From: Paragonimus westermani | Taxonomy: Eukaryota > Platyhelminthes > Trematoda > Plagiorchiida > Troglotrematidae | DNA length: 64,000 nt | Reading direction: 5' to 3' | NCBI GenBank assembly: GCA_008508345.1 | Contig: QNGE01000103.1 | Coordinates: forward strand, 102,945 to 166,944 | The notes under the pieces: model-generated | Told to the model about the DNA's origin: nothing | Databases searched by the model: none | The model's input: the letters and a program-made list of their open reading frames with translations, nothing else | Position numbers and translations under genes: made by a program | Part shown: piece after piece, positions 1 through 12,667 of the stretch | Layout: each line of letters begins with the position of its first letter | Numbering within the stretch: the stretch's first letter is position 1

Positions 1-3000
1 AAAATCCAATGTTGGCCCCTGCTATAAGAGATAGGTAGGCCAGGTGACGTTAGTATAGAGTGATTCATAATAGTCGCTGTTGCGCACCGTCGCTCGCTGA
101 ACCAAAATGAAGACATATCTACCAGCAGTAGCACTTCCCTGTTAAAATCACACGCAGGAACAGTTTGTGTAACAGACCTCGACGGAATACGAAGCTAGAA
201 ATTTTGTATCATGTTTAGCCACGATGAATTCGAGGAAGTCTGAGGTTTCCTTAGAAGGTCGGCTTTTAGCTTACCAGTAGCCTATCGGCCATTTAATTGT
301 TGTCCTACCCCGCATATCTCCTAAAGTTTTATCTCAGACTTTGGAACTAGGTTTTATTCGCGTCAGTCGGAAACTCCCTGAGTTTTCAAAATGTCAAAAA
401 TACGGATTCGAGCCTTATTCACACAGCTGATGATTACCCAGCAGCTTCGGACCCGTCAACTTCATGCAACCAACAACCAGTCTCTCTACATACCATGGAA
501 AAAATTTATGATGATGAACAACAGGCTGAAATTTTCGCTGATTTTTTAGTTAGAAGTTCCCTCAAAATCCTCTGAAAGTGTTTCCATTCATTTGCATCAC
601 TGGAACAAAATTCAACTGCTTGTCTTAAAGCCCCTTTTGATGCTTTCGAGCATATCAGAAATGTTTCACTCATCTGTGGCTCTTCCTTACAAGCTACTAG
701 CGTGATGGCTGATATTGAAATCCGCATGGTCGAACTTGGCGGTCAGTCGCTTTACAGTTGACGGACATGTTGTCGTTTGATTTGCACGCGTTTAATTAGA
801 GAATCCGACGGACGTCTTCGTATCTCTTTGATTATCAACAGAACTGTGCAGTAATTAGATTTGCTGTTTCTTTGTCAACGCCACACGAACAGTTCGGAAA
901 GGGACGTCCAACTTCTCTATAAACAAGCGAATACGTTTAACCCGAAGTGCCACTAACCAACATGAATGACACTAAGAGCCCCATGCACTTCGGTGCCCGG
1001 CAAAAAGCCTGGTCATGCGGACTTCCAGTTGCACTCTCCCACGGACAGAAGCAAGACAGTAATTAACTGGTTTTGATTCGGGTGATAGTTAACTAACTAG
1101 ACACTGGCTTGCGATGAACGGTTGCTTCACGGTCTGATGTTATAACCAACTGTCCTAGCTGATAGAGAAAACACCGTTGATAAGTTCCAGTGTTCAGTCC
1201 CCAGTCACTCGTAGAGCTTTTTAACACTTAAGCACATGATACTTATAGCGACTTTGCCTTATGCAAGCGGCATTCCTTTCATTCTCCGAAGCAACAAGAA
1301 GTTGTCGTCTCGTGTGTTTTGGGTGTGACATCTTCCATCATATAATGGTCCAGTAGAACGTTGGCTACCACCTTGTATAACTGGCTACATACATTGCTTA
1401 ACTGAATGCCCTCTCCGACGAGGTACGTGAACAGAACACCATGAGTTTGTGGTTATTGATCCGAGTGTGCTGACTAACTTTGTATGCTGGTAGAATCCAG
1501 TCGCACTCATAGCCTTATTCGAAACAGAGTGCAAAAGTTAAATACTCTTCTCAGGTAGCTCATTATGTACTGATAATCTAAAGGGTGTGTTCGGGATAAT
1601 TAAACTTTGGATGTACTTTAAAAGTGCATCAGAAGGGTGAGGTTTGTCGTTAAGTTTTCTGTCAGCTGGATGATCGGAACTATATGATTGTCCATGTCCT
1701 TTTCCCAAATTGTTTGTTTGGTTTGGGGATTTTTCAATTCTCTTAAACTGGCGAGTCATCCTTTCTTTTATTGGTCAAATTCACTGACACCTTCATTGCT
1801 TATAACATACGGAACACCCACCGTGACGTAGATAGTTTTACATATCAATAGCCGATCTCCACAACTGTGCACGAAAACCAATCGACCATACACCGGTTCA
1901 GATCCAACTTCGGTCTGCGAATGTGGTCGTGGTACGCATCTCTGGTGTCCCGGTCAGCCCTGTTCACACCTTTTGACCTAAAGCATGTATACCCGTAGCT
2001 TACGGTCATAAACAGTTTTGATGCATCACTGCGGTTGATCAGCAAATTCGGCTCCTTGTGACTTAGTTTAGTTTCAGCCAGGCCGGTCCAGTTGTGTCGC
2101 TCGTTTGGGCATTTCTAGCCCTTTCTTTCCTATGGCTTTCACCAGAACGACAATTTCCTGCCCGGCACTGGGGAACATCTAGTTGGTGACCTGGAGTAGT
2201 GACTGAATTCAGGAGATTGACTTGGGTCACAACTAATTTGAACGAGTAGCTTCAAGGAGAAGCTTAGCTCGCAATAGGACCAAAATTCTAACTTCGATCT
2301 ACCAGTCCGATTTCTGATCTCCATCCCCAGTCTGCTAACGGACTGTTTGATATTCCACATCCGAAAGTTGATGTTGCAACTAACAATGAATGTGTGAAAA
2401 CGCTCTGCGAACATCGTCCACAAGTCGCAACTTCTGCAGTGTCAACTGGTAACCTGGCAAACCTTAGTTTTAATAAATCGTGGTTTTGTTCGCAATCAGT
2501 GTAACGGTGACAATCATACAATGTTAAGATTTGTAATTTGAAGGCATGCTATGGAACTGGTCGTTGCGTATTCAAGTACCGTGTGTCAGTTTACCGATTC
2601 AAACCAGATGAATCAGCTGTCATCTTTCTGTGCATTATTAGCGTCTGATCTAAGTGAAACTTTCTGTTTGAAATTTCATTTTGGGGATGCACATGAGCGG
2701 ATGTTACCAGACAAAGATTCTCTAGTGCACGTAGCACTTTTTATGTCTTTTACTCACTCATGAACCAGGTGTGTGGTACCACTGACTCCCCCATCTGAGT
2801 CTACTGAAGCTTGACCGCCCGTACATAGTTTCAAGATGGTTCAGTTAGGTTTATCTTTATATGTTCATGTACTTGAGAGCGGATGGACACATGACCTTGT
2901 CCTTAGATGAGAATGAACCAAGCTATTGGTCAAAGTTTAACCACATCTGAAAGTGCGAACCGTTTCCCACAGTGATAAATAGTTTTTTTTACGAATGTCT

Positions 3001-3483
3001 TTTATTTTCATATACCTGCACTGTTGGTGAATAAAAACTTTTTTGTGTGGTTTACGAACCAGTTAGGTGCACTGCCATCTCACCAGCTTTTCTCCTTGTT
3101 CTGAAATGGTTTCAAACTAAATTAGGCAGACCATTTGATTACAGACGAAAAATACCTCCTGCACTAACGTTCGTGTATGAGACCAATTTATGGATTTCTG
3201 CTCTTGATGATGAGTAATCGTGGTATTGGGGTGTTCTAAGCTGAGCAGCAGTCGCATCTGATCACCATGTTCGCATGTCTAAATGGCTGACAAGCATTTA
3301 TATGTGGCGATTCAACCAGACTGTTTGTCAAACAGTGTGATGAGATCCGGCATTGTCTTCTAGACTTCAAAAACACACTTGAAACATTCAGTCGAAATGC
3401 TTTGCTTAACTTTCTAACTTCCCAAAACATTTACCTAAGGATTGCCAAAGACTAATTAACCTATCAAATGCGATTTACAGGGA
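1..3483. other. No recognisable gene
   Basis: I see no conserved domain, tRNA or repeat family in this stretch. The best open frame is on the minus strand at 506-727 (73 codons, rich in Lys, Ser and Cys near its end). It has no clear splice acceptor and I do not recognise it. The DNA has the even composition of flatworm intergenic or intronic sequence. Confidence 0.5.
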
Positions 3484-3494
3484 CGTTAAAAAAG

Positions 3495-3745
3495 AGGAAT
3501 AACACAACGTTACGAGCAAGTTGTAATACTCTACGTTTCAACCACCTCGAGTGGCCTTCCTCAGGAGTGTTGGATTTCGATTACAACACTCCTGAGGAAG
3601 GCCACCCGAGGTGGTTGAAACGTAGAGTATTACAACTTGCTCGAAACGTTGTGTTATTCCCAATCTGTATATCAATAACATGTTAAACACGACGCCCAAA
3701 CTATTCAAATTCATTCGTACTACATTTGGTGCGGATATCTTACGG
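3495..3745 (-). mobile_element. Palindromic hammerhead-bearing element, copy 1
   Basis: This is a 251 bp element built of two inverted arms of about 75 bp around a short AT-rich spacer, plus a non-palindromic tail of about 90 bp. The tail is on the right here and contains, read on the minus strand, GATATCCGCACCAAAT. It is flanked by the imperfect 11 bp direct duplication CGTTAARAAAG (3484-3494 and 3746-3756), which marks a target-site duplication. Both arms keep the hammerhead-like core. The orientation is called minus because the tail lies opposite to the other three copies. No protein is encoded, so it must be mobilised in trans. A Penelope-like element is the likely helper because those elements carry hammerhead motifs, but that link is inference. 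Confidence 0.8.
3585..3655 (+). ncRNA. Hammerhead-ribozyme-like motif, copy 1 right arm
   Basis: The core CTGAGGA (3592-3598) fits CUGANGA. It is followed by a stem II made of GGCCA pairing with TGGTT, then GAAAC, an ACGU/ACGU stem III and GUU as the predicted cleavage triplet. AACAC at the start can pair with GTGTT at the end as stem I. The left arm carries the same motif on the minus strand. Activity is untested. Confidence 0.55.
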
Positions 3746-3756
3746 CGTTAAGAAAG

Positions 3757-6700
3757 CTTCACGATGTTTCACGTCCAAAAACTCGAAATAGCATGAAATT
3801 GTTTTCTAGTGGACTCTCACCTTTCCATTTAATCTCAATTTTTTCCACTTATCTCGATGTGTTTTTCCAAGCCGCTTGTTCTGACATTCTAATCTCCTCA
3901 AAAGCATCTTTTCCCCGGTCTCAGAGTTTGGAATGAACATGTTCCAAAGTGATTCTCCCTTTTGAGATCATTTCCTCTTCAAAGTTCTGTGTTTTTAATG
4001 ACCTGAAATTCAAACAAGCATAAAGCCAGACAAACGAGGTGTACGTTTTTTTAAATTGGTTTCTGGACCGGCAGAAGTTGCACCGTGATCTTCGACTTGT
4101 CTGAAGGCACGATACACGAACCAGTTACATCTAGCGAGATCGCAAGTGACTTTCGACAGGTATACTGTAGTAAACCCAAGTCTACGTCATAGTTTGACGT
4201 TTTTTTAAGGTAGATCATGGCGGCTTTCTTTTCGAGAGGAAAATACATGAGGTCATCGTTCTTCCTAACAGCACCTGGCATCTGGATTTCTCTGGAGGCG
4301 AAGTTCCAATATCTGGCCGTTTTAAGCTCAGGAACATGAACAGATCGTACAAGAACCTTTAGAACGCATCGTTAGTGAATAGTAAGAACCTGCCAGGCTT
4401 GAAGCATTAGGCTGTGAGGAATTTTCGGCGAACTTGGTGTGGCATGTTTTTACCTTGCTGGACAAACCAGAGGAACTCAACAAAAAAATTCAAGGCTACG
4501 ACCAAGATGTTCGTGTACGTTATTTAAGGGGGCCGGACCATTCAACCCAGTGGTTACCGGGGCCAGCGATAAGGGATTTTCCGGGTTTCCTCACTAATCT
4601 CTAAAAAGTGGCCCTATTTTGCTTATCACAGACAATCCCAGACCTTTTCATGATTGGAACGTCATGGAAGTTGAAAGTTCAGTCTTAAATTTTGGCAACC
4701 ACGGGGACCTAGTCACTCCATCAGAAACTTAGTCGCCTATGGTTTTTCCCAACTTCTAATACTTTTTCAATGCGCTCAAATGGCAATCAGAGTTTTGTCC
4801 AAGAATCCATCACCTGTCAACCTTCGCGTAAGACAGACATTGGTTGACTCTCGGGCGGTCTGTTGCTTTCTCCTGGTCTCCATTCCAAGATATGGGAAAT
4901 ATTTCAGCGAAGTATTTTTGAAAAGTTTGACTTTACACCGAGCGAGAAAAATGAGACGCCGCATGATTTTCTTACATCTCCTGTTTAGTTCCTAATAACC
5001 GGGGCGTCCTTCAAGTTGCGGTATTCTATTCGAAGTTTTATCTTTGTAAGTCAAAACTCTGCCTTCTCCTAAGGCTGCGTTTCTCTTCGACGTTGTTCAT
5101 GATTGTTCAACTCCGAAAAACGACAGAAACCGTGTGCATCTATATATCACTACTGAGTTACCCCGATGGTCATCATTGAAATACTTGATATCAAACTAAT
5201 TAAAATGCTATGATTCAACCTCTTTTTCCTTCGAAGCACCTTATGCAATTGACACACTTAATTCGCATTTCCCTTTCCACGCGGACTGTTAACCTGTGCC
5301 AAATTGCGCCACGGTTAAATATCGAGGCTGGGTTTATTTCTTCTAACTGGAAACTGTCAGGTCACATCGATAAATCCTTTTTCAATGTTTGACTTCTTAC
5401 ATTTTTATCCGACACCTAATATTTTTTTCGCATTTTGTTTTTTCGTTTATAGTTTTTGCACATTTTTGCACTCTCTCAAGTTGGTTATGTTATTCTCTCA
5501 ATACAGTTTCCGGTCACCTTACCAAAGGCGTTAAGCCGGTATGTCGTTTTCCTAGGTCATTAGCTGATAGTATTGGTATCTTCCTATCTGCTGTTGTTCG
5601 ATGCCTTTTTTCAAACGGTTTACGCGCTGAACCTCATTTCCTCACAAACTTACTCTGATTGTTCACACCAGTACTTGCTTAGTATTTTTCTATGGTATAA
5701 ACCTGTCAGACAATTGAACCGCTAGTTACACAATCACCTGCACGAGGGAGACCATGTCTTCCCTATTTGTTCTGTTGTATTTGTTTCAATCAACTAGTTG
5801 TCATCGAGGTTTGAAAACACAAAGTGCTCCATTTCTTCTTCAGTAGTTCCTTTGCATCCCCTGATTTCAATCGTTATATATATATATAATCACTTGGAAG
5901 TCAAAATATGAGACAGTAGGTAATATTTATGAGCCTGTGTTCTATCAACAGATACTAACTCGAACGGTACTGTTAGTAAAGCAGATGAAACTATGAAGGA
6001 GCTGCTCTCGAGCTGACTCAACTCGAATGAGATGTACGTCTGAGTCTGTTCGTACACAAACGAATTCTGAGAACGATTATTCATTTAGGCAATCCATAAA
6101 GCCAGTGATATACTGGAACATTTATTGTGCTTGCGTAATAAGAGTTTGTCGACAGAATCTCTGGTGTCTGGCTAGCCGTTGTGCACTCAGTCGAAATTAA
6201 ATTGACAGTTACCGAGTTTAGACGTTCATTCGAAAATACCCGTTGGATTCACGAGACATTGTTACACGGTGTATTGGCATGATACGGTAAACTTTCGAAT
6301 TCTGTTAGTCCTTAGCTTTATTTACAGCGACGATAACAACAACAACGAAAACAACAACAGTAACAAGAACTTACCTTTGCCACTTTAGATAAGTGAATTT
6401 TAAGCCAGTAACCAAATAGAATATGCGAACTACCTGAAGGTGGTGTCAGTTTTAAGTATGCTTTAAAGACCCGGTAGGGTGGATGGAATATTTGTGAAGG
6501 ATTTGTCAAATTGGTTATTGTCATCAAATGTGTTATCCTTTGCCGGGCATCAAATTGGCCATACTGCACGATTATTTCCTTTGATTTCAGAAAATCTCTA
6601 TGTTCGACGGTCTGTATAACTTATTCCACGTGAACGGAACAATTCAGTAGATCAACTGGGGAAGCAAGCTTTATATATGGTAACTAGGTAACTGAGCTGA

Positions 6701-8166
6701 AATATAGATTTTATTGAACAACAGTAATAATGAATGAGATATAACACCAACGATAATTTGTCTACAGTATGTAGTGTAGTTGAACACAGCAAATATTCCG
6801 ACTAAAACTGTCAGAAAAAGAAATTACCCAAGTCCGCAATGGACGCTTGGTTAATGGAGGTTTTACTGGGGTTTTTCTGTCCGTGCTATCTTGTCCTGTT
6901 GGTAATATAATCATCCTATCTTCCTGTAAGTAGGTGGAGCTTAGTCATTTCGATACACCTGGTCGATACGATGAACCGTGGCTGGTCAGAATTGTTAGAA
7001 CCGATGTTCGAACAGTACTCTGTTCGTTTCCAGTATTGTGAGTGTTTTTTTGCCGTGATGCCGGCCTTTGCATTATTAATCTCTGATTATACAACTTTCC
7101 TGCCGTTCAACTAACTTTGAATAGTCCTTATGATGTGTATTCATCGTCGATCAAGTGTACGGACTAGATTTTGTCTTGCACCATGTTCACATTGCAATTT
7201 ACTACATGGTACTGATGTTACAAAAAGTAACCTGCGACACAAGTGCCCTTGATGCAGTTGCCAAACGACGAGGTGGTTTCGTTTAAAATTACATTGCGTT
7301 GGTATGTTTCATTCGACGAATCTTAACAAAATGTGGCGGTACACAAAGTTTACCTTCTGAACAATTAAAACCAGTTCATCATGTTTTGTTAGAGAAATTA
7401 TGCTAAGAATATCAGCATTTGAAGGTCTGTCAGCGTGCCCACTCGAAGTAAGTGTGAGCTTCCCTGATATATTCTGCAACCATACTTCTGATCAACAGTG
7501 CAAAAGTCAGCCTAGAGATAGCACATGGAGAGCTAACAGTTGTGCGCGGCATCACTCATGATCCTGGTGGTGTTCTGGGGAACTTGTATTGTAGGCGTAT
7601 ATTGGTGACCAGAGACCATTCTGTACTAGTCAAAATTTGAAAAGCACTGCTGCGGATCAATAAGTGGCTCGTAACGTGAGATGACGCATCGAGCAGGGAA
7701 GGTCAAGTCGTATTTGTAGTGTAGTACATTAGGAAAGTTATGCATTCCCACCTTAAAGATTGCTGGTTGCTAATATCATCATGTGCATAGTGCGCTGTTT
7801 CTTGTTTAACCGTTTTTCTAAGGTTTTTCCCGTTTATATTCATTCTCACTATAGCTCGTGTTTCTGAAAAAAGTTCTTACTACTCGTGAGTAACGTAGTT
7901 TGACCGCCCACATTTACCGCAATAAAACGTCTTAGACAAAAACCCGACTGATGGCGAAATGCCGGTGTTTATTGCATCCTCTCCATATTTTTATTTTCCA
8001 TCAAAATCAACCCGGCAATCAGTTTATGTTATACCTGAGTGAGTTCTGTTTTGGGGCATGGACATACTGGTCATGCGGTATAGATGAACAATCTGGTCCC
8101 TTTTCTAACTAGCTATGCGGTATTTACCTTCCATGTTACCTCGTTTGTATTCTGTCATTTATTTAG
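3757..8166. other. No recognisable gene; possible unresolved upstream exons
   Basis: I found no domain-bearing frame here. A short TA run lies at about 5876-5889. A signal-peptide-like frame starts at an ATG near 6839 (Leu, Phe and Cys rich, about 21 codons before a weak GT), and an exon-like block at about 7391-7445 ends in GTAAGT. Neither splices in phase to the exon at 8167. I therefore list them only as places to look for the missing 5' exons of the downstream membrane-protein gene. Confidence 0.35.
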
Positions 8167-8255
8167 CCTCAACTTTTTTGTACGATGGTATTGTGATCAC
8201 GAATTTTATGGGCTGAATTGTGATCGGCACTGTAACGAATTTGAATGCAGTACAG
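8167..8255 (+). CDS. Putative exon with DSL/EGF-like cysteine motif
   Basis: This is an 89 bp exon-like block. It is preceded by a T-rich tract ending in TTTAG and followed by a strong donor, CAG|GTGAGT. The open frame (one nucleotide, then LNFFVRWYCD...) contains C-x3-F-Y-G-x2-C-x3-C, which matches the first half of the DSL domain of Notch ligands (Delta/Jagged) and is related to EGF folds. A fourth Cys follows near the exon end. The exon ends in phase 1, which fits the next proposed exon at 10524. If real, it encodes an extracellular part of a membrane protein. The second half of the DSL signature is not visible, so it could be another EGF-like family. Splice sites were judged by eye. Confidence 0.42.
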
Positions 8256-10523
8256 GTGAGTCCCATACAAATTTTATACTTTTCTAAGTGTTCACCGAAT
8301 AAGATGTGCTCTGAAGAATTCTCACTAGGCCTTTTTCAATCCAGCGATCTGACAATGAGTTTACCCAATAAAAATCGGGATCGTTTAGCTAATGTTTTCA
8401 AGTATTTAACAGCCATCTTTATTTACATTAAACTTATAACTTCGTGTTGTGTTTATTTCATAAATAAACAGTACAGTAAGCAGGCTGGTTTTTAGTGTTC
8501 TGTCGTCAGGCTAATTGCAACACACTTATATGGGTTTGCATTGTTAAATGCGGTGTGAGGTTGTGAACGAGTGCTAGACAGCATGGAAATTTCGATGCTG
8601 GACTGAATGCTCACAAACACTTGTAGCCAAGCGTCAATCAGATATGACAATTCGGCCAAGCGTGAGATGCAATATTTGTGAATTACAGATCAACCCAAGC
8701 TTTTCAAGCACAAATACGAAGGCCGACGTTTAACTGAGTGATTGATCAAATATGTGCACTACTGATGAGCCCTAATCTACAATTGAAACTTTCCCCTTTC
8801 AGATATCTCGATAACATTTTTGCGTGACCCGACATCAACTTCCAGCTGTTTGGTATCAGTGTTGTATGTCTCAGGGGATTTCTCTTCTCTCACTGTATAT
8901 CTCGAGAATGATCCAGTCTTACTTTTGGTGAACACAACCATGTGTCAGTGGTATATGATGAGCATTCATTGACTTTCCCTGATTAGGAGTTTGTCACTGT
9001 AAGCATTCGTGCTATGTGCGATGATTTGTACTCTCGACCTCCGTAATCCATTGGTTTAATTCACTCTATAGTGATGTAGTAGTACAGGAGAAACCCCTGG
9101 ATACATCCTGCTCTGATAACGAGTCTAGTAAAACTGTGTCACAAAAACAACTTACGGTGGAATAAATACAGTTCACTGTTTATTTCTGAATTGGACCCAT
9201 CATAAAGTTTATTTTACTAAGGCAGCTGCTTACTTATGTAAATTACGTCCAACTTACTAGACAAAAATCACGAGTGAAACATTGTTTATTTCAATACAGA
9301 CTCGCAAAAAAGTTTCTTTATGCACTTTTTTTAATCATTTCCGGTGTGAACAGTAATGCTCAAAACTATCCCGTCACCGACAGAACCTCGGCACTGAGAC
9401 GATTGAGAATATAGAGTCCTGAAGCTGGTTTAAGTTATTGTTGACAAAATCATATCAAGTATTCCGATAAGATCTACGGTATTTTCACTTTTGAGGTCCA
9501 CTTAGTTACAACCACCAAAGAACTCGTCTGCAACCTCTGTAGGCCTTAACACTAAATGGAGAAGTTTTTTCACAACTGTCTTTGGACCAATTCGAGTGTT
9601 AACAACAATACCCAGAACTATTGTGGCACCAGTTTTGTGACCCGAAAACACGGGTGGCACAAGGGTTGTTCATTCACTAAATCCACACAGGTGGTTTTTG
9701 CTTTCGAACAGAGATTGGGCACCGAGACGTTCGAGAGTAAAAGTCGGCCAGTTGATTTAGGTTGCTGTCGAAAAATATGCATCTGTCTGTTCCGTAAAAG
9801 TCACAATATTACTGGTCCTGGAGTTGACTCGGTCACAAGTCGACTGTCTACAACCATAGTGGTGAACACTCAAGTTGGTTACCAAATTTGAAAACGATCA
9901 TGCAAGGCATACAAGCCCATGCCTTCAATAACAACCAAAGATTGACAGTTTCAGGATAATCGCGCAAACAATAGATAAGTTGATTTAGTAGCGACGTTCG
10001 ACTTCTAACCCAGAAGCTCCTTCGTTTAAGGTGAGTCAGTTGCTAATTTGCCAGTATGTAAATCAAATGGGACACAAGCAACTGAATATTATGGATCACA
10101 GATCAAATGTCATATGATGTAGGTCAATAGTATGCTTGAGTTACTCTTCGTGGTAATTTGAGAGGCAGCTGTCCAACTTTTTATGAGCCAGTAGAATTTT
10201 TCTTCATCATCACTAAATGTATTTTCATTGTTTCGATTATCCACTTCTCCACAGTTTGTTCACTTTTGAAATGTATGTTTGTGCAAGTTGTGCAAACAGA
10301 ACGATAGATATGAAACTCTATCGTCCACGATGAGACTAACGCTTATGCATGGCATAATTGGAATACTTTAAGTTAATAAATTGGGAAACAACAGACAAAA
10401 TGAAGAAGCAACGTATTGAGTGCATTGACTTGAAATTTTTCACCAGGCTGTAATTAGACACACGCAGGTGTTTTTTCTAAATAGCTGTGCTCCTGTCGAT
10501 TAAGACTATTCGACATTTTTCAG
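8256..10523 (+). other. Presumed intron 1
   Basis: This lies between two phase-compatible exon-like blocks. It begins GTGAGT and ends in a pyrimidine tract plus CAG. It contains a diverged duplicated segment (see 9340-9880) and no other recognisable gene. A 111-codon + strand frame at 9556-9891 falls inside that duplicated repeat and is not conserved between its two units, so I do not call it a gene. Confidence 0.35.
9340..9880 (+). repeat. Diverged tandem duplication
   Basis: Two segments about 340 bp apart align by eye. GTGTGAACAGTAATGCTCAA near 9342 corresponds to a related block near 9597. CACTGAGACGATTGAGA near 9393 corresponds to CACCGAGACGTTCGAGA near 9719, and both continue with similar sequence for about 150 bp. 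The second unit has an insertion of roughly 90 bp. Identity looks to be around two thirds. Origin unknown. Confidence 0.4.
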
Positions 10524-10616
10524 GTATATTGTTCAACCAGACAGGTTATTTGACTCCCCAATTGGTGCACAATCAACACTATATTCCAGAGCTGTTTGAT
10601 CCAGTATGCTTAAAAG
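10524..10616 (+). CDS. Putative exon 2 of membrane-protein gene
   Basis: This 93 bp block is preceded by a textbook acceptor (CATTTTTCAG) and followed by the donor AAAAG|GTGAGC. Only the frame starting two nucleotides in is open throughout; it encodes about 30 residues (ILFNQTGYLTPQLVH... to ...DPVCLK). It starts and ends in phase 1, matching the end of the 8167-8255 exon and the start of the 18986-19163 exon. It contains an N-glycosylation sequon (NQT) and one Cys. I recognise no domain. Support is splice signals plus phase agreement only. Confidence 0.4.
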
Positions 10617-11343
10617 GTGAGCCTCGGATTAACCCCGTTTACTTGACTCATGTACTGTGTCTTGTTCAACTTTAACCTACCACATTCTCTATTGCTTGTC
10701 TGTAATCAGTAATTTTGCATTCATTTTGATTTCCAAATGTTACGTTTCTCAGTCGTTTGTAAATCGCTGTTTCATCCTCTAGAAAAGGGTCACCTAAAGT
10801 TAACGTGATAGCACGAAAATGACCCTCTTCTGACAGTCACATTGCTCAAGCTGTCGTGTACCACAGATTTTAACCGTACAGATTGAAAAATATGTGTACA
10901 AAACTACTACCATCATACCCCTCGTTTGTACTCAGATTCATTCCAGATAATACCTGCTTAGTATACACGTGGGGCACAACTGTAACAGTAAGGACGTTCA
11001 GATGAATCTTACGAGTTATTCTGGCGAAAAGTGTATCAGAAACACGGTCAATACAGTCACAGAACCACACGTAGGGCAAAGGAATGGTTACACTGATATA
11101 CGATATCCTGCAGGTGACTAACGGTTTACGTTTCTGCTGAGTAGTAGGACCGGGTTAAGACTGATGAAATATAGAACGAGTGGGGACAATGAAACATCTG
11201 TCATGGAATTTAGCGTCAGTAACAAACTGCTTTCAGGTAACAAAAAGGTCTGAGATTGTACGGAAGGCAACATTAGACTTTGAATACGTTTGCGCAACTT
11301 TACCGATAACATAATGATCTCCACTATAAAGTTATACGGTCAC

Positions 11344-11574
11344 CATATACCTTAACATTATTAATATCATTGATAAAAACGCAGAATAACCATATGCTCG
11401 CAACAGATTAACAAATTCCGCTAAATGGGTGCTAGCTGAGATTTAGTCGAATAACCCAAATGGAAAATGAGGTTTCACGCAAGATTAGAAACAGCATCTA
11501 TGATGGAAGCATACGGGCATTTCGGGAAGTCATAACGCCTTCGTGCCCATGGGCTCATTTAACGGCAGATGTCC
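11344..11574 (-). repeat. Left arm of long inverted repeat around PLE A
   Basis: This 231 bp segment is the reverse complement of 14161-14404 with about four mismatches that I can see, apart from a 12 bp insertion in the right arm (14174-14185). Between the arms lies the RT/GIY-YIG coding region of a Penelope-like element. Penelope-like elements are known to end in long terminal repeats that may be direct or inverted. The very high arm identity points to a recent event. Confidence 0.75.
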
Positions 11575-12667
11575 AGTGTCATGAAGCGGGAGCATATTAA
11601 CATGTGATCGGCAGCCAACATTGTACCTGCACTATTCACATCATTTTACAAAGATGTGAACTGACAGATTTTTGGTGACAGAAGATTCTAACACGTTGAC
11701 AGATCCTGTCAAGTGCACTGACTGCTTTCAAAAGTTTCAGGGGTATGAAGACGATTTAAGCGCCATTTATGAAGGGCACAAAACCTCGCTCAGGTGAAGC
11801 AAAGGATGGATGATTTACCTTCAACACAACAGAAATGTTTCAGCGCCCAGACCGACAAACGAAGTCAATATCTCCTCGAAAGATGTACAACGCATGCCAA
11901 ACAACATTCCCTGGTCAAGATGGAACAGCACAAAGAAAATTGTTTCGTTGAATCAATGGGCAGATACAGTGGCGCTTATAGTGAGCTGTCTGTTGGACCC
12001 ATCAGTTGCATGCCATTTCCTTCTGTTACAACAGCAACGCTAATCTTGATGTGCTCGACGTCTGGAGATACTGTGTTAAATGCACAACATGGCTCTGAGT
12101 AATACGGCGTAAATCAAAGAGAACTACTCGCGCGCCGAAGCTAATGGCAGTCCTGAGAGTTGGAAAGAGAAAAAACTGGAAGCATACATTTGTATTATGT
12201 CCGATGTGTCAACAAAAATTGGGGCTGCACTATTGAAAACGGATGCCGTGACATTTCGGCCATGCAAAACTAGTGTTTGTGTTCGTTGCGTATTTTCGCG
12301 CATTTCGTAACGGGTGTCTGTCAACCAGCAATCTCGCACACCAAACTTCTTTCAGGTTACGCAAACAATATTGACATGTTTTTCAGGAGGAAGAAGGATG
12401 ATAGGGCCAATGTACTAAAAGTAGACGTATTTTGCTCGTACGGTGATTTCTTCTGTCCTTTGAACCGACCGTAGTAGATTGTAATCAATGTGTTAGCCTT
12501 CATGTTCATCCAACGGAACACTTTCTGATGCTCCTGATCTCTTCATCCTAGAAAGGACTGTTACTCTCCTTAGGATTGTATTGTGATTCCTGTAGTGCAC
12601 ATCAAGAGACCCCAAGATCTATCTTTCAGTATATGACTTTTTAAACCGGAATGGCATTATGTGAATC

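Noticed and set aside
3468..3686. ORFs across the palindromic elements (also 21434-21850, 31432-31716).
   Set aside because: The frames run through inverted-repeat arms and differ between copies; the conserved feature is the RNA-level hammerhead core, not a protein.
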